A DNA stretch of 64,000 nucleotides, taken from contig JABTUC010000006.1 in NCBI GenBank assembly GCA_015075545.1, positions 59,537 to 123,536 of the forward strand, in the 5' to 3' direction. The DNA is from Ideonella sp. GTDB taxonomy: Bacteria > Pseudomonadota > Gammaproteobacteria > Burkholderiales > Burkholderiaceae_C. Positions 26,446 to 34,998 of this stretch are shown piece by piece. The notes under the pieces are model-generated. The model ran no database searches. It saw nothing but the letters and a program-made list of their open reading frames with translations, and had not been told where the DNA came from. The stretch's first letter is position 1, and every line of letters begins with the position of its first letter. The position numbers were made by a program, and so were the translations under genes.

Positions 26446-26898
26446 CTACCGCGTGGCCCCGGCGTGCAGCCGCGGCACGCCGCCCCAGGCGGCACCGACC
26501 AGCCAGCCGAGCAGCCGCTCGATCTGCGCGCTGCGGCTCTCGCCCGACAGGCACCAGTGGCAGAAGTGCTCGCAGTTGTTGCTGGCGATGCGGTAGCGGT
26601 TCTCGCCCAGCCGCGAGCGGGCGCGTGCCACCACTTCGGCCGCCGCGAAGCGGCGCGGCGAGTCGGCGCGTGCCGCCACACCGCGGCCGTCGGCGAACTC
26701 GGCGAGCGACACCTCTTCCACCGGGCGGCGGGCGAGCGCGGCGCGCGACCAGCCGGCGTAGTGCACGACGCGGCCGCCGCCGGCGTAGATGCCGTGGTGG
26801 GTGTAGCCGCGGCGCGGCGTGACGAGGTGGGTGCCGATCGCGAACGGCTCGCGCGCAGCCGCCGGCGGCGGCGTGACGGGGCGGGCAGTGGCGTTCAT
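26446..26898 (-). CDS. LRAT-like (NlpC/P60-superfamily) protein
   Basis: A 150-residue protein with the circularly permuted papain-like fold of the LRAT family. Likely catalytic residues are visible: His35 in YTHHGIYAGGG, His46 in VVHYAGW and Cys109 in NNCEHFCHWC. Vertebrate LRAT and its relatives are acyltransferases or phospholipases A; bacterial homologues are mostly uncharacterised. The ATG at 26898 gives MNATARP; an upstream in-frame ATG at 26925 is possible. There is no signal peptide. It faces the 79-residue gene across a hairpin. Confidence 0.8.
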   Translation of the reverse strand: MNATARPVTPPPAAAREPFAIGTHLVTPRRGYTHHGIYAGGGRVVHYAGWSRAALARRPVEEVSLAEFADGRGVAARADSPRRFAAAEVVARARSRLGENRYRIASNNCEHFCHWCLSGESRSAQIERLLGWLVGAAWGGVPRLHAGATR

Positions 26899-27093
26899 GG
26901 TCGGTCTGCGTGCGTTCGACGCCATTGCAGCGGGACTGCGCCCGCGCGAAAAGTCGGTGCGTGTCCGAGCGCGGGGCATTCCCAGTTGGGAGCGCCCCGA
27001 GGCCGACGCTCCGATGAGCCGGTGACGGCAACATCGGATCTGCGGCGTTCACGAGCGCAGACAGGCCGCGGGTCGCCGCGAGCCAGCGCGGGC

Positions 27094-28371
27094 TCAGGCG
27101 CGCAGTGCGTCGTCGATGCGGTGCGACGCGCCGCGGCCGACGCTGCCGGTGACGGCCACCGACGGCCCGGCAGCCAGCATGCGCTGGAACGCCGCGCGCA
27201 CGCGATCGGCGCCCACCTCGCGCACCCGCGCCAGCCGCTCGGCGACGCCGCGCGCGCGCCCGATCGCGAACAGGTCGAGCGCGGCGTCTTCGGTGCGCTG
27301 CGCCACCCGTTCGTCGTGGCGCAGCAGGCGCACGATCACCTGGTTGCGCGCGCGCTCGAGGTCGACCGCGTCGACGCTCGCGGCCAGCTCGCGCATCAGC
27401 CGCGACACCTGGCCGAGCACGACCGCCAGGTGCTCGGGCGCGAACGAGGCCTCGATCGCGAGCTGGCCGCCGAACTCGAAGCGGTCGGCGTTGCACGCGG
27501 CGTGGTAGACGAGGCCGCGCTTCTCGCGCAGCTCGGCCAGCAGCGGCGAGCTCATGCCGTCGCCGAGCACGGCGGCGGCGAGGTCGACCGCGGCGTCGTC
27601 GTCGGCGCGGCCGGCGATCGGGTAGCCCATCACCAGGTGCATCTGGCGGCCGGCATCCATGCGCTTGACGCGCGTGCCGCCGGCGTAGTCGGCCGCGGTC
27701 AGGGCGTTGGCGCGGCCGTGCGGCATGTCGCCGAACGCGGCGCCGGCCGCGCGCAGCACCGCGTTCTCGTCGATGCCGCCGGCCGCGGCCACCACCACGT
27801 TGGCGCCGGTGTAGTGCTGCTGCACGTGCGCGGCGAGCTGCTCGCGCGTGCAGCGCTCGATCACGCGGCGCTGGCCGATCACCGGCTGCGCCGCCGGATG
27901 CGCGGCCCAGCAGGCGTGGTCGAAAAGCTGGTAGGCCACCGTCATCGGGTCGTCCTCGACCTCGGCCACCTCCTGCAGCAGCACCTCGCGCTCGCGTGCC
28001 AGCTCGTCGTCGGGGAAGGTGGCGTGGCGCACGATGTCGGCCAGCATGGCGACGAAGCGCGGCGCGTGCTCGCCGAGGCCGCGCATGTGGTAGGCGGTGT
28101 GGTCCTTGTCGGTGTGCGCGTTGACCTCGGCGCCGAGCGCCTCGGCGTCGAGGTTCACGCGGTAGGCATCGCGCTCGCTCGTGCCCTTGAACGCCATGTG
28201 TTCCAGCACGTGGCCGATGCCGTTGAGGGCGCGGCTCTCGTGCGCGCTGCCGACGCGAACGAACACGCTGACGCCACCGGTGCGCCGCTGCGGCCGCGGC
28301 ATCGCGACCACGCGCACGCCGTTGGGCAGCGTGTGCAGCAGCGGGGCGTCGTTGGGCGGCTCTCGTGTCAC
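27094..28371 (-). CDS. M16-family zinc metallopeptidase (pitrilysin/processing-peptidase-like)
   Basis: A 425-residue M16B-type peptidase. The inverted zinc motif HxxEH is HVLEH at 54-58 (GIGHVLEHMAFKGTS), and the distal Glu ligand falls in EREVLLQEVAEVEDDP. The C-terminal half keeps the Arg/Tyr pair (REKRGLVYH), so one chain could carry a full catalytic unit or act as a dimer. GTG 28371 gives VTREPPNDAPLLHTLPNGVRVV, the usual family opening. No signal peptide is seen, so it is probably cytoplasmic and degrades peptides. Confidence 0.92.
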   Translation of the reverse strand: MTREPPNDAPLLHTLPNGVRVVAMPRPQRRTGGVSVFVRVGSAHESRALNGIGHVLEHMAFKGTSERDAYRVNLDAEALGAEVNAHTDKDHTAYHMRGLGEHAPRFVAMLADIVRHATFPDDELAREREVLLQEVAEVEDDPMTVAYQLFDHACWAAHPAAQPVIGQRRVIERCTREQLAAHVQQHYTGANVVVAAAGGIDENAVLRAAGAAFGDMPHGRANALTAADYAGGTRVKRMDAGRQMHLVMGYPIAGRADDDAAVDLAAAVLGDGMSSPLLAELREKRGLVYHAACNADRFEFGGQLAIEASFAPEHLAVVLGQVSRLMRELAASVDAVDLERARNQVIVRLLRHDERVAQRTEDAALDLFAIGRARGVAERLARVREVGADRVRAAFQRMLAAGPSVAVTGSVGRGASHRIDDALRA

Positions 28372-28545
28372 GCGGCCGCACGGTACACGAAAAGCGTCGC
28401 CCGGCTGCGCCGAAACGTGGGCGCGTTCGTGCCACGGCCGCGGCAGCAGCGTGCGACCTGCTTGCGGCCGCGGCGGCGCGTGCGCCGGCGGGCGAGTACT
28501 TGCGCGCGCCCCGACGGCACGTAGCTCGCATCGACCTCGACGCAC
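28372..28545. other. non-homologous stretch between M16 gene and AraC remnant
   Basis: This 174-base stretch replaces what should be the second half of the AraC DNA-binding domain. In one minus-strand frame it reads an Arg/Ala-rich peptide ending in FVYRAAA whose stop (28370-28368) overlaps the M16 GTG start as GTGA. The peptide resembles no family I know. It may be decayed coding DNA or the true tail of a frameshifted gene. Confidence 0.4.
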
Positions 28546-28846
28546 GCGAGCCGAAGCCCACCGCCAGCGCCGCCTGCAGCACCGGCAGCAGCGGCTGCGC
28601 CGCCATCCGGGCGGCCGCCAGCTCGACGCGGCGCCGGCGCAGGTACTCGCCGAGCGTCTCGCCCATCCAGGCGGCGAACAGGCGGTGGAAGTGGTACGGC
28701 GAGAAGTGCGCCACCGCGGCCAGCGAGGCCAGGTCGAGCGGCTGATCGATGCGCCGATCGATCGCCTCGAGCACGCGGTGCATGCGGCGTTCGTACTCGA
28801 TGCGCGATTCGTCGATGGCCAAGTCGCCCTCTCGCTGCCGCGGCAT
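28546..28846 (-). pseudogene. AraC-family regulator remnant (HTH region only)
   Basis: From ATG 28846 the frame encodes RRIDQPLDLASLAAVAHFSP and YHFHRLFAAWMGETLGEYL. This is the first helix-turn-helix of an AraC/XylS DNA-binding domain, here at the N-terminus as in Rob/SoxS-with-GyrI proteins. The second HTH begins (LQAALAVGFGS) and then the similarity stops: the expected AFxRxF segment and any effector domain are missing. The frame stays open only because the DNA is GC-rich and would run through the M16 gene. I read it as a truncated or decayed regulator. Confidence 0.6.
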
Positions 28847-28928
28847 TGTCTGCGAGCGGCGAGGCGAGGCCGCGGCGGGCGCGGGTACCATCGGCGCCTT
28901 CGTGTACCCGTCTGCCTGGAGCTTGCGC

Positions 28929-29906
28929 ATGCCTCGTTGTTCACTCGTTCATGGCCGCCGCATCGCCTTGACCCTCGCGCTCGGCTGGGTTGCCGGTGCC
29001 GCATTCGCGCAGGCGCCGTGGCCGACCCAGCCGGTCAAGATCCTGGTGGGCTTTCCCGGCGGCTCGACGCCCGACGTGGCCGCGCGCATCCTCGCCGATG
29101 GCATGGCCAAGGATCTGGGGCAGCCGGTCGTGGTGGAGAACAAGCCCGGCGCGTCGGGCAACATCGCCGCCGACCAGGTGGCCAAGGCCACCGACGACCA
29201 CACCTTCGGCCTCGTGATCAACGGCAACCTGTCGTCGGCCAAGCTGCTCAATTCGAAGCTGCCCTTCGACCCGCTGAAGGATTTCGCGATGCTGTCGCTG
29301 GTGGCCGGCGCGCCGCTGGTGCTGGTGACGCAGCCCGACAAGCCGTCGGGTGCGCAGTTCTTCGAGGCCGCTCGCAAGGCCGGCGACCAGTGGAACTACG
29401 GCTCGGTGGGCATCGGCTCGGTCGGCCACCTGGGCATGGAGCTGCTGAAAAGCCGCGCCGGAGAGTTCCGCGCCACGCACGTGCCGTACCAGGGCAACCC
29501 TGCCGTCATCAAGGCGCTGCTGACCGGCGAGGTGCAGATGGCGCTGATTCCGCCGGGCCTCGCGCTGCCGCAGGTGCACGCCGGCAAGCTGAAGGCGATC
29601 GGCCTGACCACCGGCCGCAGCACGCTGGCGCCCGACATCCCGTCGCTCACCGAGGCGGGCGTTCGCGGCTACGACCTCGACGTGTTCGTCGCGCTGGTCG
29701 GCCCGGCGTCGCTGCCGCCGCAGGTGCGCTCCCGCATGGCCGCCGAGGCCTCGGCGGCGGCGCGCTCGCCGGAGCTGCGGCAGCGCTTCTTCAACGCCGG
29801 CTGGTCGCCGGTGGGCAGCTCGCCCGACGGGCTGCTCTCGCGCGTGCGCGAGGAGATCAATGTGCTGGGCGGCATCATCAAGCTGCGCGGCATCAAGGTG
29901 GAGTGA
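28929..29906 (+). CDS. tripartite tricarboxylate transporter substrate-binding protein (Bug/TctC family)
   Basis: A 325-residue periplasmic binding protein. A signal peptide (LALGWVAGAAFAQ) precedes the mature start APWPTQPVKILVGFPGGSTPD, the hallmark of Bug proteins, which are greatly expanded in Burkholderiales. VVENKPGASGNIAADQVAKA and VPYQGNPAVIKALLTGEVQM are the ligand-pocket segments; these proteins bind carboxylates such as citrate, aspartate or nicotinate. No TctA/TctB membrane genes are nearby, as is common for orphan Bug receptors. The following FAD oxidoreductase may act on the same or a related ligand. Confidence 0.94.
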   Translation: MPRCSLVHGRRIALTLALGWVAGAAFAQAPWPTQPVKILVGFPGGSTPDVAARILADGMAKDLGQPVVVENKPGASGNIAADQVAKATDDHTFGLVINGNLSSAKLLNSKLPFDPLKDFAMLSLVAGAPLVLVTQPDKPSGAQFFEAARKAGDQWNYGSVGIGSVGHLGMELLKSRAGEFRATHVPYQGNPAVIKALLTGEVQMALIPPGLALPQVHAGKLKAIGLTTGRSTLAPDIPSLTEAGVRGYDLDVFVALVGPASLPPQVRSRMAAEASAAARSPELRQRFFNAGWSPVGSSPDGLLSRVREEINVLGGIIKLRGIKVE

Positions 29907-30054
29907 CGGCGGGCGCCGCCGCCTGCGTTGCCGCGAGCTGCGCCCGGCGGCTCCGCAGCGTTCACGAACCGCGTGCGCACCGCGCAAGCCGCCTGATGCG
30001 CACATGCAGCCGCTGCGAAGCGCGAGCCGACGCGCGCCGCGCGCCGATGACCCG

Positions 30055-31404
30055 ATGAGCGCCGCGGCCCGCCCGATCGACGAGCCGGCGCGGCGAGTGC
30101 CGTTGCTGGCCGAATGCGACGTGCTGGTGGTCGGCGGCGGCCCCGCGGGCATCGCCGCCGCCGTGTGCGCCGCGCGCCACGGCGCGCGCACGCTGCTGGC
30201 CGAGCGCTACGGCTTCCTCGGCGGCATGGGCACCGCCGGAGGCGTCACCAACTTCGCCGGCTTGTACGGCAAGCGCGACGGCGAGATGGTGCAACTGGTG
30301 CACGGCGTGGTCGACGAACTGCTCGAGCGCATCGAGCTCCTGGGCGGCCTCAACGCGCCGCAGGACGGCCTGCAGGGCCGCATCCGCGTGCGCTCGTACG
30401 ACATTCCGGCGTACAAGTGCGCGGCCGATCAGTTGCTGCTCGACTCCGGCGTGCAGCTGCTGTTCCATGCCTGGCTCGCCGGCGCGGTGCGCGACGCCGA
30501 CGGCGCGCTGACCGCGGCGATCGTCGAGACAAAGTCGGGCCGCGGCGCGATCCGCGCGCGCTGGTTCGTCGACGCCTCGGGCGACGCCGACCTCGCGCAC
30601 CACGCCGGCGTGCCGTACGACCTCGGCGACGGCGCGGGCGACGCGCTGTACCCGTCGACGATGTTCCGCGTCGCCGGCGTCGACGCCGAGCGCGCGCTCG
30701 CCGCGGTGGGCAGCTTCGGCGCCATCGATGCGCTGATGCGCGCGGCGGCCGGCCGCTACCGCTTCCCGCGCGACGGCGCGATCGTGCGACCGCAGCGCAA
30801 CCGCAGCGAGTGGCGCGTCAACGTCACGCAGGTGGCCAACGCGCAGGGGCGTGCGGTCGACGCCACCGACGCGCGGCAGCTCAGCGCCGGCGAGGTCGAA
30901 GGCCGCCGCCAGGTGATCGAGTACCTGCGTTTCCTGCGCGCCGAGGTGCCGGGGTTCGAGCGCGCCGAGCTGATCGACATCGGCACCCAGCTCGGCGTGC
31001 GCGAGACGCGGCGCATCCGCGGCGCCTACCGGCTGAGCGGCGACGATGTGCTGGGCGGCGCGCGCTTCGACGATGCGATCGGCCTCAACGCCTGGCCGAT
31101 CGAGCGCCACGCCAGCGGCCGCGTCGAGTGGACGTTTGCTCGCGACGAGTGCAACGCCTTCAACCAACTGCCGTGGCGCATGCTGGTGCCGCAGCGCGTG
31201 CGCAACCTGCTGGTGGCCGGGCGCTGCGCGTCGATGGAGCACGAGGGCCAGTCGGCGGCGCGCGCCAGTGGCGCGTGCTTCGCGATGGGGCAGGCCGCCG
31301 GCACGGCAGCCGCGTTGATGGCGATGCGCGGCATCGCGATCGACGGTATCGTGCCCGCGCTGCAGCAGGTGCTGCGTGCCGACGGTGTGGAACTGGGCCG
31401 CTGA
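30055..31404 (+). CDS. FAD-dependent oxidoreductase (FAD_oxidored family)
   Basis: A 449-residue flavoprotein. The dinucleotide-binding motif is DVLVVGGGPAGIAAAVCAAR, with LLAERYGFLGGMGTAGGVTN directly after it, as in PF12831-type proteins. WFVDASGDADLAHHAG and LLVAGRCASMEHEGQSAARA (FAD ribityl/pyrophosphate contact) are also present. ATG 30055 leaves about 20 residues before the FAD motif; an in-frame ATG at 30004 would add 17 residues with no better ribosome site. Members oxidise small organic substrates but this one cannot be assigned. It follows the Bug receptor by about 150 bases. Confidence 0.85.
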   Translation: MSAAARPIDEPARRVPLLAECDVLVVGGGPAGIAAAVCAARHGARTLLAERYGFLGGMGTAGGVTNFAGLYGKRDGEMVQLVHGVVDELLERIELLGGLNAPQDGLQGRIRVRSYDIPAYKCAADQLLLDSGVQLLFHAWLAGAVRDADGALTAAIVETKSGRGAIRARWFVDASGDADLAHHAGVPYDLGDGAGDALYPSTMFRVAGVDAERALAAVGSFGAIDALMRAAAGRYRFPRDGAIVRPQRNRSEWRVNVTQVANAQGRAVDATDARQLSAGEVEGRRQVIEYLRFLRAEVPGFERAELIDIGTQLGVRETRRIRGAYRLSGDDVLGGARFDDAIGLNAWPIERHASGRVEWTFARDECNAFNQLPWRMLVPQRVRNLLVAGRCASMEHEGQSAARASGACFAMGQAAGTAAALMAMRGIAIDGIVPALQQVLRADGVELGR

Positions 31405-31426
31405 AGCGGCGGCGGGGGAGCGAACG

Positions 31427-31498
31427 ATGGCAGGAGCAGTGACCGGCGCAACCGCCGCGGTGCGCGCCCAACGGCACCTGCGGGGGGCCGCGCGATGA
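31427..31498 (+). CDS. possible 23-residue leader peptide upstream of DUF456 gene
   Basis: A very short frame, MAGAVTGATAAVRAQRHLRG plus three residues, with a strong ribosome site (GGGGGAG) seven bases before its ATG. Its stop overlaps the DUF456 ATG as ATGA (31495-31498). The DUF456 start itself has no clear ribosome site other than GGGGGG within this frame. Translation of the leader could therefore feed ribosomes to the next gene. It could equally be a chance frame. Confidence 0.35.
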   Translation: MAGAVTGATAAVRAQRHLRGAAR

Positions 31499-31977
31499 CG
31501 CAAGCGCTGTGGTGGACGCTCAGCGTCGCGCTGATCGTCGCCGGCGTCGCCGGCACCGTGCTGCCCGCGTTGCCGGGCACGCTGTTCGTGCTCGGCGGCA
31601 TCGTGCTCGGCGCGTGGATCGACGACTTCACGCGCGTCGGCTGGGTCAGCGTGACGGTGGTGGCGGTGCTCGCGGTGCTCGCGTGGGTGCTCGACTACGT
31701 GGCCGGCCTGCTCGGCGCGCGCAAGGCCGGTGCCAGCAAGCAGGCGATCGTCGGCGCGGCGATCGGCACCGTGGTCGGCCTCTTCATGGGCCTCGTCGGC
31801 GTGTTCTTCATGCCGCTGGTCGGCGCCGCGATCGGCGAGTACATCGCGCAGAAGGATCACGCTCGCGCCGCGCACGTCGGCCTCGCCACCTGGCTCGGCA
31901 TCATGGCCGGCATGGTGGCCAAGGTGGTGATCGCCTTCGTGATGATCGGCGTGTTCGTCGTCGCGCTGCTGGTGTGA
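31495..31977 (+). CDS. DUF456 membrane protein
   Basis: A 160-residue inner-membrane protein with four to five hydrophobic helices. The pattern GVAGTVLPALPGTLFVLGGIVLGAW, visible in parts (GTVLPALPGTLFVLGG), and DYVAGLLGARKAGASKQAIVG are characteristic of DUF456, which is rich in glycine-zipper-like motifs (AAIGTVVGLFMGLVG). The function is unknown. Start choice rests on the ATGA overlap with the small leader frame. A hairpin follows at 31984-32002. Confidence 0.9.
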   Translation: MTQALWWTLSVALIVAGVAGTVLPALPGTLFVLGGIVLGAWIDDFTRVGWVSVTVVAVLAVLAWVLDYVAGLLGARKAGASKQAIVGAAIGTVVGLFMGLVGVFFMPLVGAAIGEYIAQKDHARAAHVGLATWLGIMAGMVAKVVIAFVMIGVFVVALLV

Positions 31978-31983
31978 GCCGGC

Positions 31984-32002
31984 CGGCGCGGCCGCCGCGC
32001 CG
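31984..32002. terminator. short GC hairpin between convergent DUF456 and DUF1304 genes
   Basis: A perfect 8-base-pair stem (CGGCGCGG with CCGCGCCG, three-base loop) fills the 25-base gap between two convergent stops. There is no T-run; it may serve both directions. Confidence 0.5.
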
Positions 32003-32359
32003 TCAGGTGGCCAACAGCAGGCCGAGCGCCACCAACGCCGGCAGCGCCTGCACGATCAGGATCTTGCGGCTCGCGGTGAGCGCGCCGTAGACGCCGGCGA
32101 TCAGCACGCACGCGAGGAAGAACACCTTCACCGCAACGCCTGCCGCACCGAGGCTCAGGCCCCAGACGAGGCCGGCGGCGAGGAAGCCGTTGTACAGGCC
32201 CTGATTGGCGGCGAGCACCTTGGTCGCGGCAGCGGCCTCGCGCGTGTGGCCGAACGCGCGCAGCCCGGCGGGTTTGTCCCAGAGGAACATCTCGAGCACC
32301 AGAAAATACACGTGCAGCAGCGCCACGAGCGCGACGACGACATCGGCGGCGATCGACAT
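32003..32359 (-). CDS. DUF1304 membrane protein
   Basis: A 118-residue protein with four membrane helices. It matches the DUF1304 pattern: LVALLHVYFLVLEMFLWD near the N-terminus, LAANQGLYNGFLAAGLVWG in the middle and AGVYGALTASRKILIVQALPAL at the end. Its function is unknown. It is followed on the opposite strand by DUF456 with a hairpin between. Confidence 0.92.
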   Translation of the reverse strand: MSIAADVVVALVALLHVYFLVLEMFLWDKPAGLRAFGHTREAAAATKVLAANQGLYNGFLAAGLVWGLSLGAAGVAVKVFFLACVLIAGVYGALTASRKILIVQALPALVALGLLLAT

Positions 32360-32384
32360 GCGGGTGCCCCTGTGTGAACAGGCC

Positions 32385-32765
32385 CTAGCGCGCGGCGGCC
32401 GAGGCGGCCGGGCTGCGCGGCCGGATCTCGCGCTTCAGCGCCTGGCACTGCTGATCGAGCCGATGCTGCACGTCGCTGGCCGCTGCGCTCCTGGTCAGCG
32501 CCTGCTGAGCGCGGCGGCGTTCGCTCTTGTACGGCGCGCTCTTGCGCGTCGCGTCGAGCTGCTGGCGCAGCTCGTCGTCGAGTCTGAGCTTGTACAGGCT
32601 GGCGTAGACCTCGTCGCGGTGCCCGCGCATCGCCGGGTCGCGCTTCTCGCACTGGGCATAGCCGTTGTCGAAGCGCGCCAGCGACGTCGAACGCGGCGGC
32701 GTCGCGGCCGGCGCAACGGCTGCGGCCAGTACGAGCGTCAGCACGGCAGCGCGCCGGATGGTCAT
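32385..32765 (-). CDS. hypothetical exported protein
   Basis: A 126-residue protein with a signal peptide (AAVLTLVLAAAVAPAAT). The mature part is helical and charged with two cysteines, one in NGYAQCEKRDPAMRGHRDEVY and one in DQQCQALKREI, split by an Arg/Gln-rich region. No family is recognised. It is likely periplasmic. It lies between the DUF1304 gene and the GspB gene on the same strand. Confidence 0.65.
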   Translation of the reverse strand: MTIRRAAVLTLVLAAAVAPAATPPRSTSLARFDNGYAQCEKRDPAMRGHRDEVYASLYKLRLDDELRQQLDATRKSAPYKSERRRAQQALTRSAAASDVQHRLDQQCQALKREIRPRSPAASAAAR

Positions 32766-32808
32766 GACCGCCTCCTCGGAGCCGGCGCATTGTGCCGCAG
32801 GCGCTGCA

Positions 32809-33591
32809 TCAGAACGGATACTCGAAGCGCTGGCCGCGCACGCGGATCACCGCCGAGTGCGGCCGGATCTGCTCGAGCCAGACGTCGTCGGCGATCGCGT
32901 CGCCTTCGCGCAGCACCTGGCCGTTGAGGATCACCAGCCGCTGAGCGGGAACCTCGGAGTACACCGAGCCGCCGAACGACAGCGGCGGCACGCGGCCGCG
33001 AATGTCGGCAGGCAGGTCAGCCAGGGTGCGCAGGGGCGGCTCGGGCGTGCCCGCCGTTGCGGGCGTGGCCGGTGGTGTCTTGGTGCCGGGTGCAGGTTGC
33101 GCGGTTGCGGCGGCGGCCGCAGCAGTGGCGGGGGTGCGAGTCTTCTCTGCGGCTTGCGCATGAGGCTTCGGCGCGGCCTTGGCGGCAGTGCTCGACTTGC
33201 GATGTACGGGCGGCGGCTCGTGCGCCGCCGCAGGGGGAGTCTCGGCAGCCGTCGCTGCCGGCGGCGTGGCAGGCGGTGTGGCAGGCGTCGACGGCGTGGC
33301 GATGGCCGATGCCGCCGGATCGACGGCCGTCGGCGGGCGCGCTTCGACGCCGCCGGCGACCGCAGCGCGGGCGGCCTCTTCGCCGCCCGCGTCTTGCCCG
33401 CTGCCGCGCCACAGCAGCGCCAGCACCAGCGCAACCGCGAGCCCGGCCACCAGCCACGGCCAGGCGTTGCGCCGTGGCGGGCCCTCGTCGCCGGGCAGCA
33501 CGGGCACCGGTTGCGCGTGCAGGCCAGGCACGCGGCGGCGACTTTCGCGTTCGGTCTCGGCGCGGCGCAGGGCTTCGAGGATGTACGACAT
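32809..33591 (-). CDS. gspB: type II secretion assembly protein GspB/ExeB-like
   Basis: A 260-residue bitopic protein. The N-terminus MSYILEALRRAETERE is the standard GspB opening; one membrane helix lies at about 46-64, then a long Ala/Pro/Thr-rich periplasmic linker, then a C-terminal T2SSB domain from about residue 205 (VYSEVPAQRLVILNGQVLREG and GQRFEYPF). GspA/ExeA and GspB/ExeB together help insert the secretin of the type II system through peptidoglycan. It starts eight bases after the ExeA gene. The rest of the gsp cluster is not in the window. Confidence 0.92.
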   Translation of the reverse strand: MSYILEALRRAETERESRRRVPGLHAQPVPVLPGDEGPPRRNAWPWLVAGLAVALVLALLWRGSGQDAGGEEAARAAVAGGVEARPPTAVDPAASAIATPSTPATPPATPPAATAAETPPAAAHEPPPVHRKSSTAAKAAPKPHAQAAEKTRTPATAAAAAATAQPAPGTKTPPATPATAGTPEPPLRTLADLPADIRGRVPPLSFGGSVYSEVPAQRLVILNGQVLREGDAIADDVWLEQIRPHSAVIRVRGQRFEYPF

Positions 33592-33599
33592 GGCACGTC

Positions 33600-34733
33600 C
33601 TATCGCGACGCCGCCGGCGCGGGCTTGCCGCGTGGCGGTGCAGTGCTGGCGCGCGCCGGCGTGGCTGCAGGGCTCGTCGCCGCGGCGACCGGGGCTGCGG
33701 TGGCCTCGGATGCCGCGGCCTGACGTTGCGCGGCGCTCGCCGGTGCCGCCGCGGCGCTGGCGGCCGACGCCGCTGCGGCGGGAGGATCGATGGCCGGCGC
33801 GTGGCGCTGCGCGCCTGCGAACCACACGCCGGCTGCGGCCAGCGCCAACGCGCCGAACCCCGCTGCCCCGGCCACCAGCACGATGCGCCGCGGTCGCGCG
33901 TGCGCGGCGGCACGGCGATCGAACACCTCGCCGGCGGCCTTGTCGACGATCGCCTTGTCGACCCGCTGGCGGCCGCTCGAGTAGGCGCCCAGCAGCGCGC
34001 GGTCGCACAGCAGGTTGATGCGCCGCGGCACGCCGCGCGTCAGCTCGAAGATGCGGTGCCGTGCCTCGCGGTCGAACGGGATCAACCCGTTCAGGCCGGC
34101 CACCGCCAGCCGATGCTTGATGTAGTGCGAGGTCTCGTCCTCGCCCAGCGGGTCGAGGTGAAAGCGCGCCACCACGCGCTGCGCGAGCTGCTCCAGCTCG
34201 GGCCTGAGCAGCATGTCGCGCAGCTCGGGCTGACCGATCAGGATGATCTGCAGCAGCTTGCGCTCGTTGGTCTCCAGGTTGGTCAGCAGGCGCAACTGCT
34301 CGAGCACGTCGATCGACAGGTTCTGCGCCTCGTCGATGATCAGCACGTTGTTGTGGCCGGCTGCGTGGGTGCGCAGCAGGTACTCGTTGAGGGCGTCGAC
34401 GTGATCTTTCAACGTCGACGGCGCCGTGCCGCGCGAAGGCACCTCGATGCGGAACTCCTCGCACACCGATTGCAGCAGCTCCAGCGCGGTCAGCTTCGGA
34501 TTGAAGATGTAGGCGACGTTGACGCGCTTGGGCACCTGCTCGAGAAAGCAGCGACACACGGTGGTCTTGCCCGCGCCGATCTCGCCGGTCAGCAGCACGA
34601 AGCCGCCGCCGCCGCGCACGCCGTACAGCAGGTGCGCCAGCGCCTCGCGGTGGCGCTCGCTCATGAAGAGGTAGCGCGGATCCGGCGCGATCGAAAACGG
34701 TTCGCGCTTGAGGCCGAAATGGGCCGCATACAT
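33600..34733 (-). CDS. gspA: ExeA/GspA-like AAA ATPase of type II secretion
   Basis: A 377-residue ATPase. It opens MYAAHFGLKREPFSIAPDPR, typical of ExeA. Walker A is GEIGAGKTT and Walker B LIIDEAQNLS, followed by LLTNLETNERKLLQIILIGQ and RRINLLCDRALLGAYS. A membrane helix at about residues 285-305 precedes a low-complexity Ala-rich tail. The peptidoglycan-binding domain seen at the C-terminus of longer ExeA proteins is missing, so this is a short form. It is the first gene of the pair with GspB. Confidence 0.92.
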   Translation of the reverse strand: MYAAHFGLKREPFSIAPDPRYLFMSERHREALAHLLYGVRGGGGFVLLTGEIGAGKTTVCRCFLEQVPKRVNVAYIFNPKLTALELLQSVCEEFRIEVPSRGTAPSTLKDHVDALNEYLLRTHAAGHNNVLIIDEAQNLSIDVLEQLRLLTNLETNERKLLQIILIGQPELRDMLLRPELEQLAQRVVARFHLDPLGEDETSHYIKHRLAVAGLNGLIPFDREARHRIFELTRGVPRRINLLCDRALLGAYSSGRQRVDKAIVDKAAGEVFDRRAAAHARPRRIVLVAGAAGFGALALAAAGVWFAGAQRHAPAIDPPAAAASAASAAAAPASAAQRQAAASEATAAPVAAATSPAATPARASTAPPRGKPAPAASR

Positions 34734-34998
34734 GGCGCGAAGGATACTGTGACCGCTCGGTGCCCCCTGCCAGGGGAGTCGCCCCGGGTCAATGACCTGG
34801 GTGGTTAGCCGTCGGCGTGCGCATCGGTAGCGTGGCAAACGCACACTGTGCATTGTTCGCGCGCCGGGCGCGGCCGTGAGGGAGCGGCAGCTGCGGCGCC
34901 AACAGTTGCACGGCCTGCAGCAGGGGGTGTGGGCCCATGACAGGCCCGACTCGCGTACAACTCGCAGCCACTCAACGCTGGCTCAGGGAGGGTCGTCG

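Noticed and set aside
34734-34998. Possible non-coding RNA or regulatory element between the ExeA and DUF3365 genes
   Set aside because: Only a weak imperfect inverted repeat near 34785 was found; no known RNA motif or operator could be supported.
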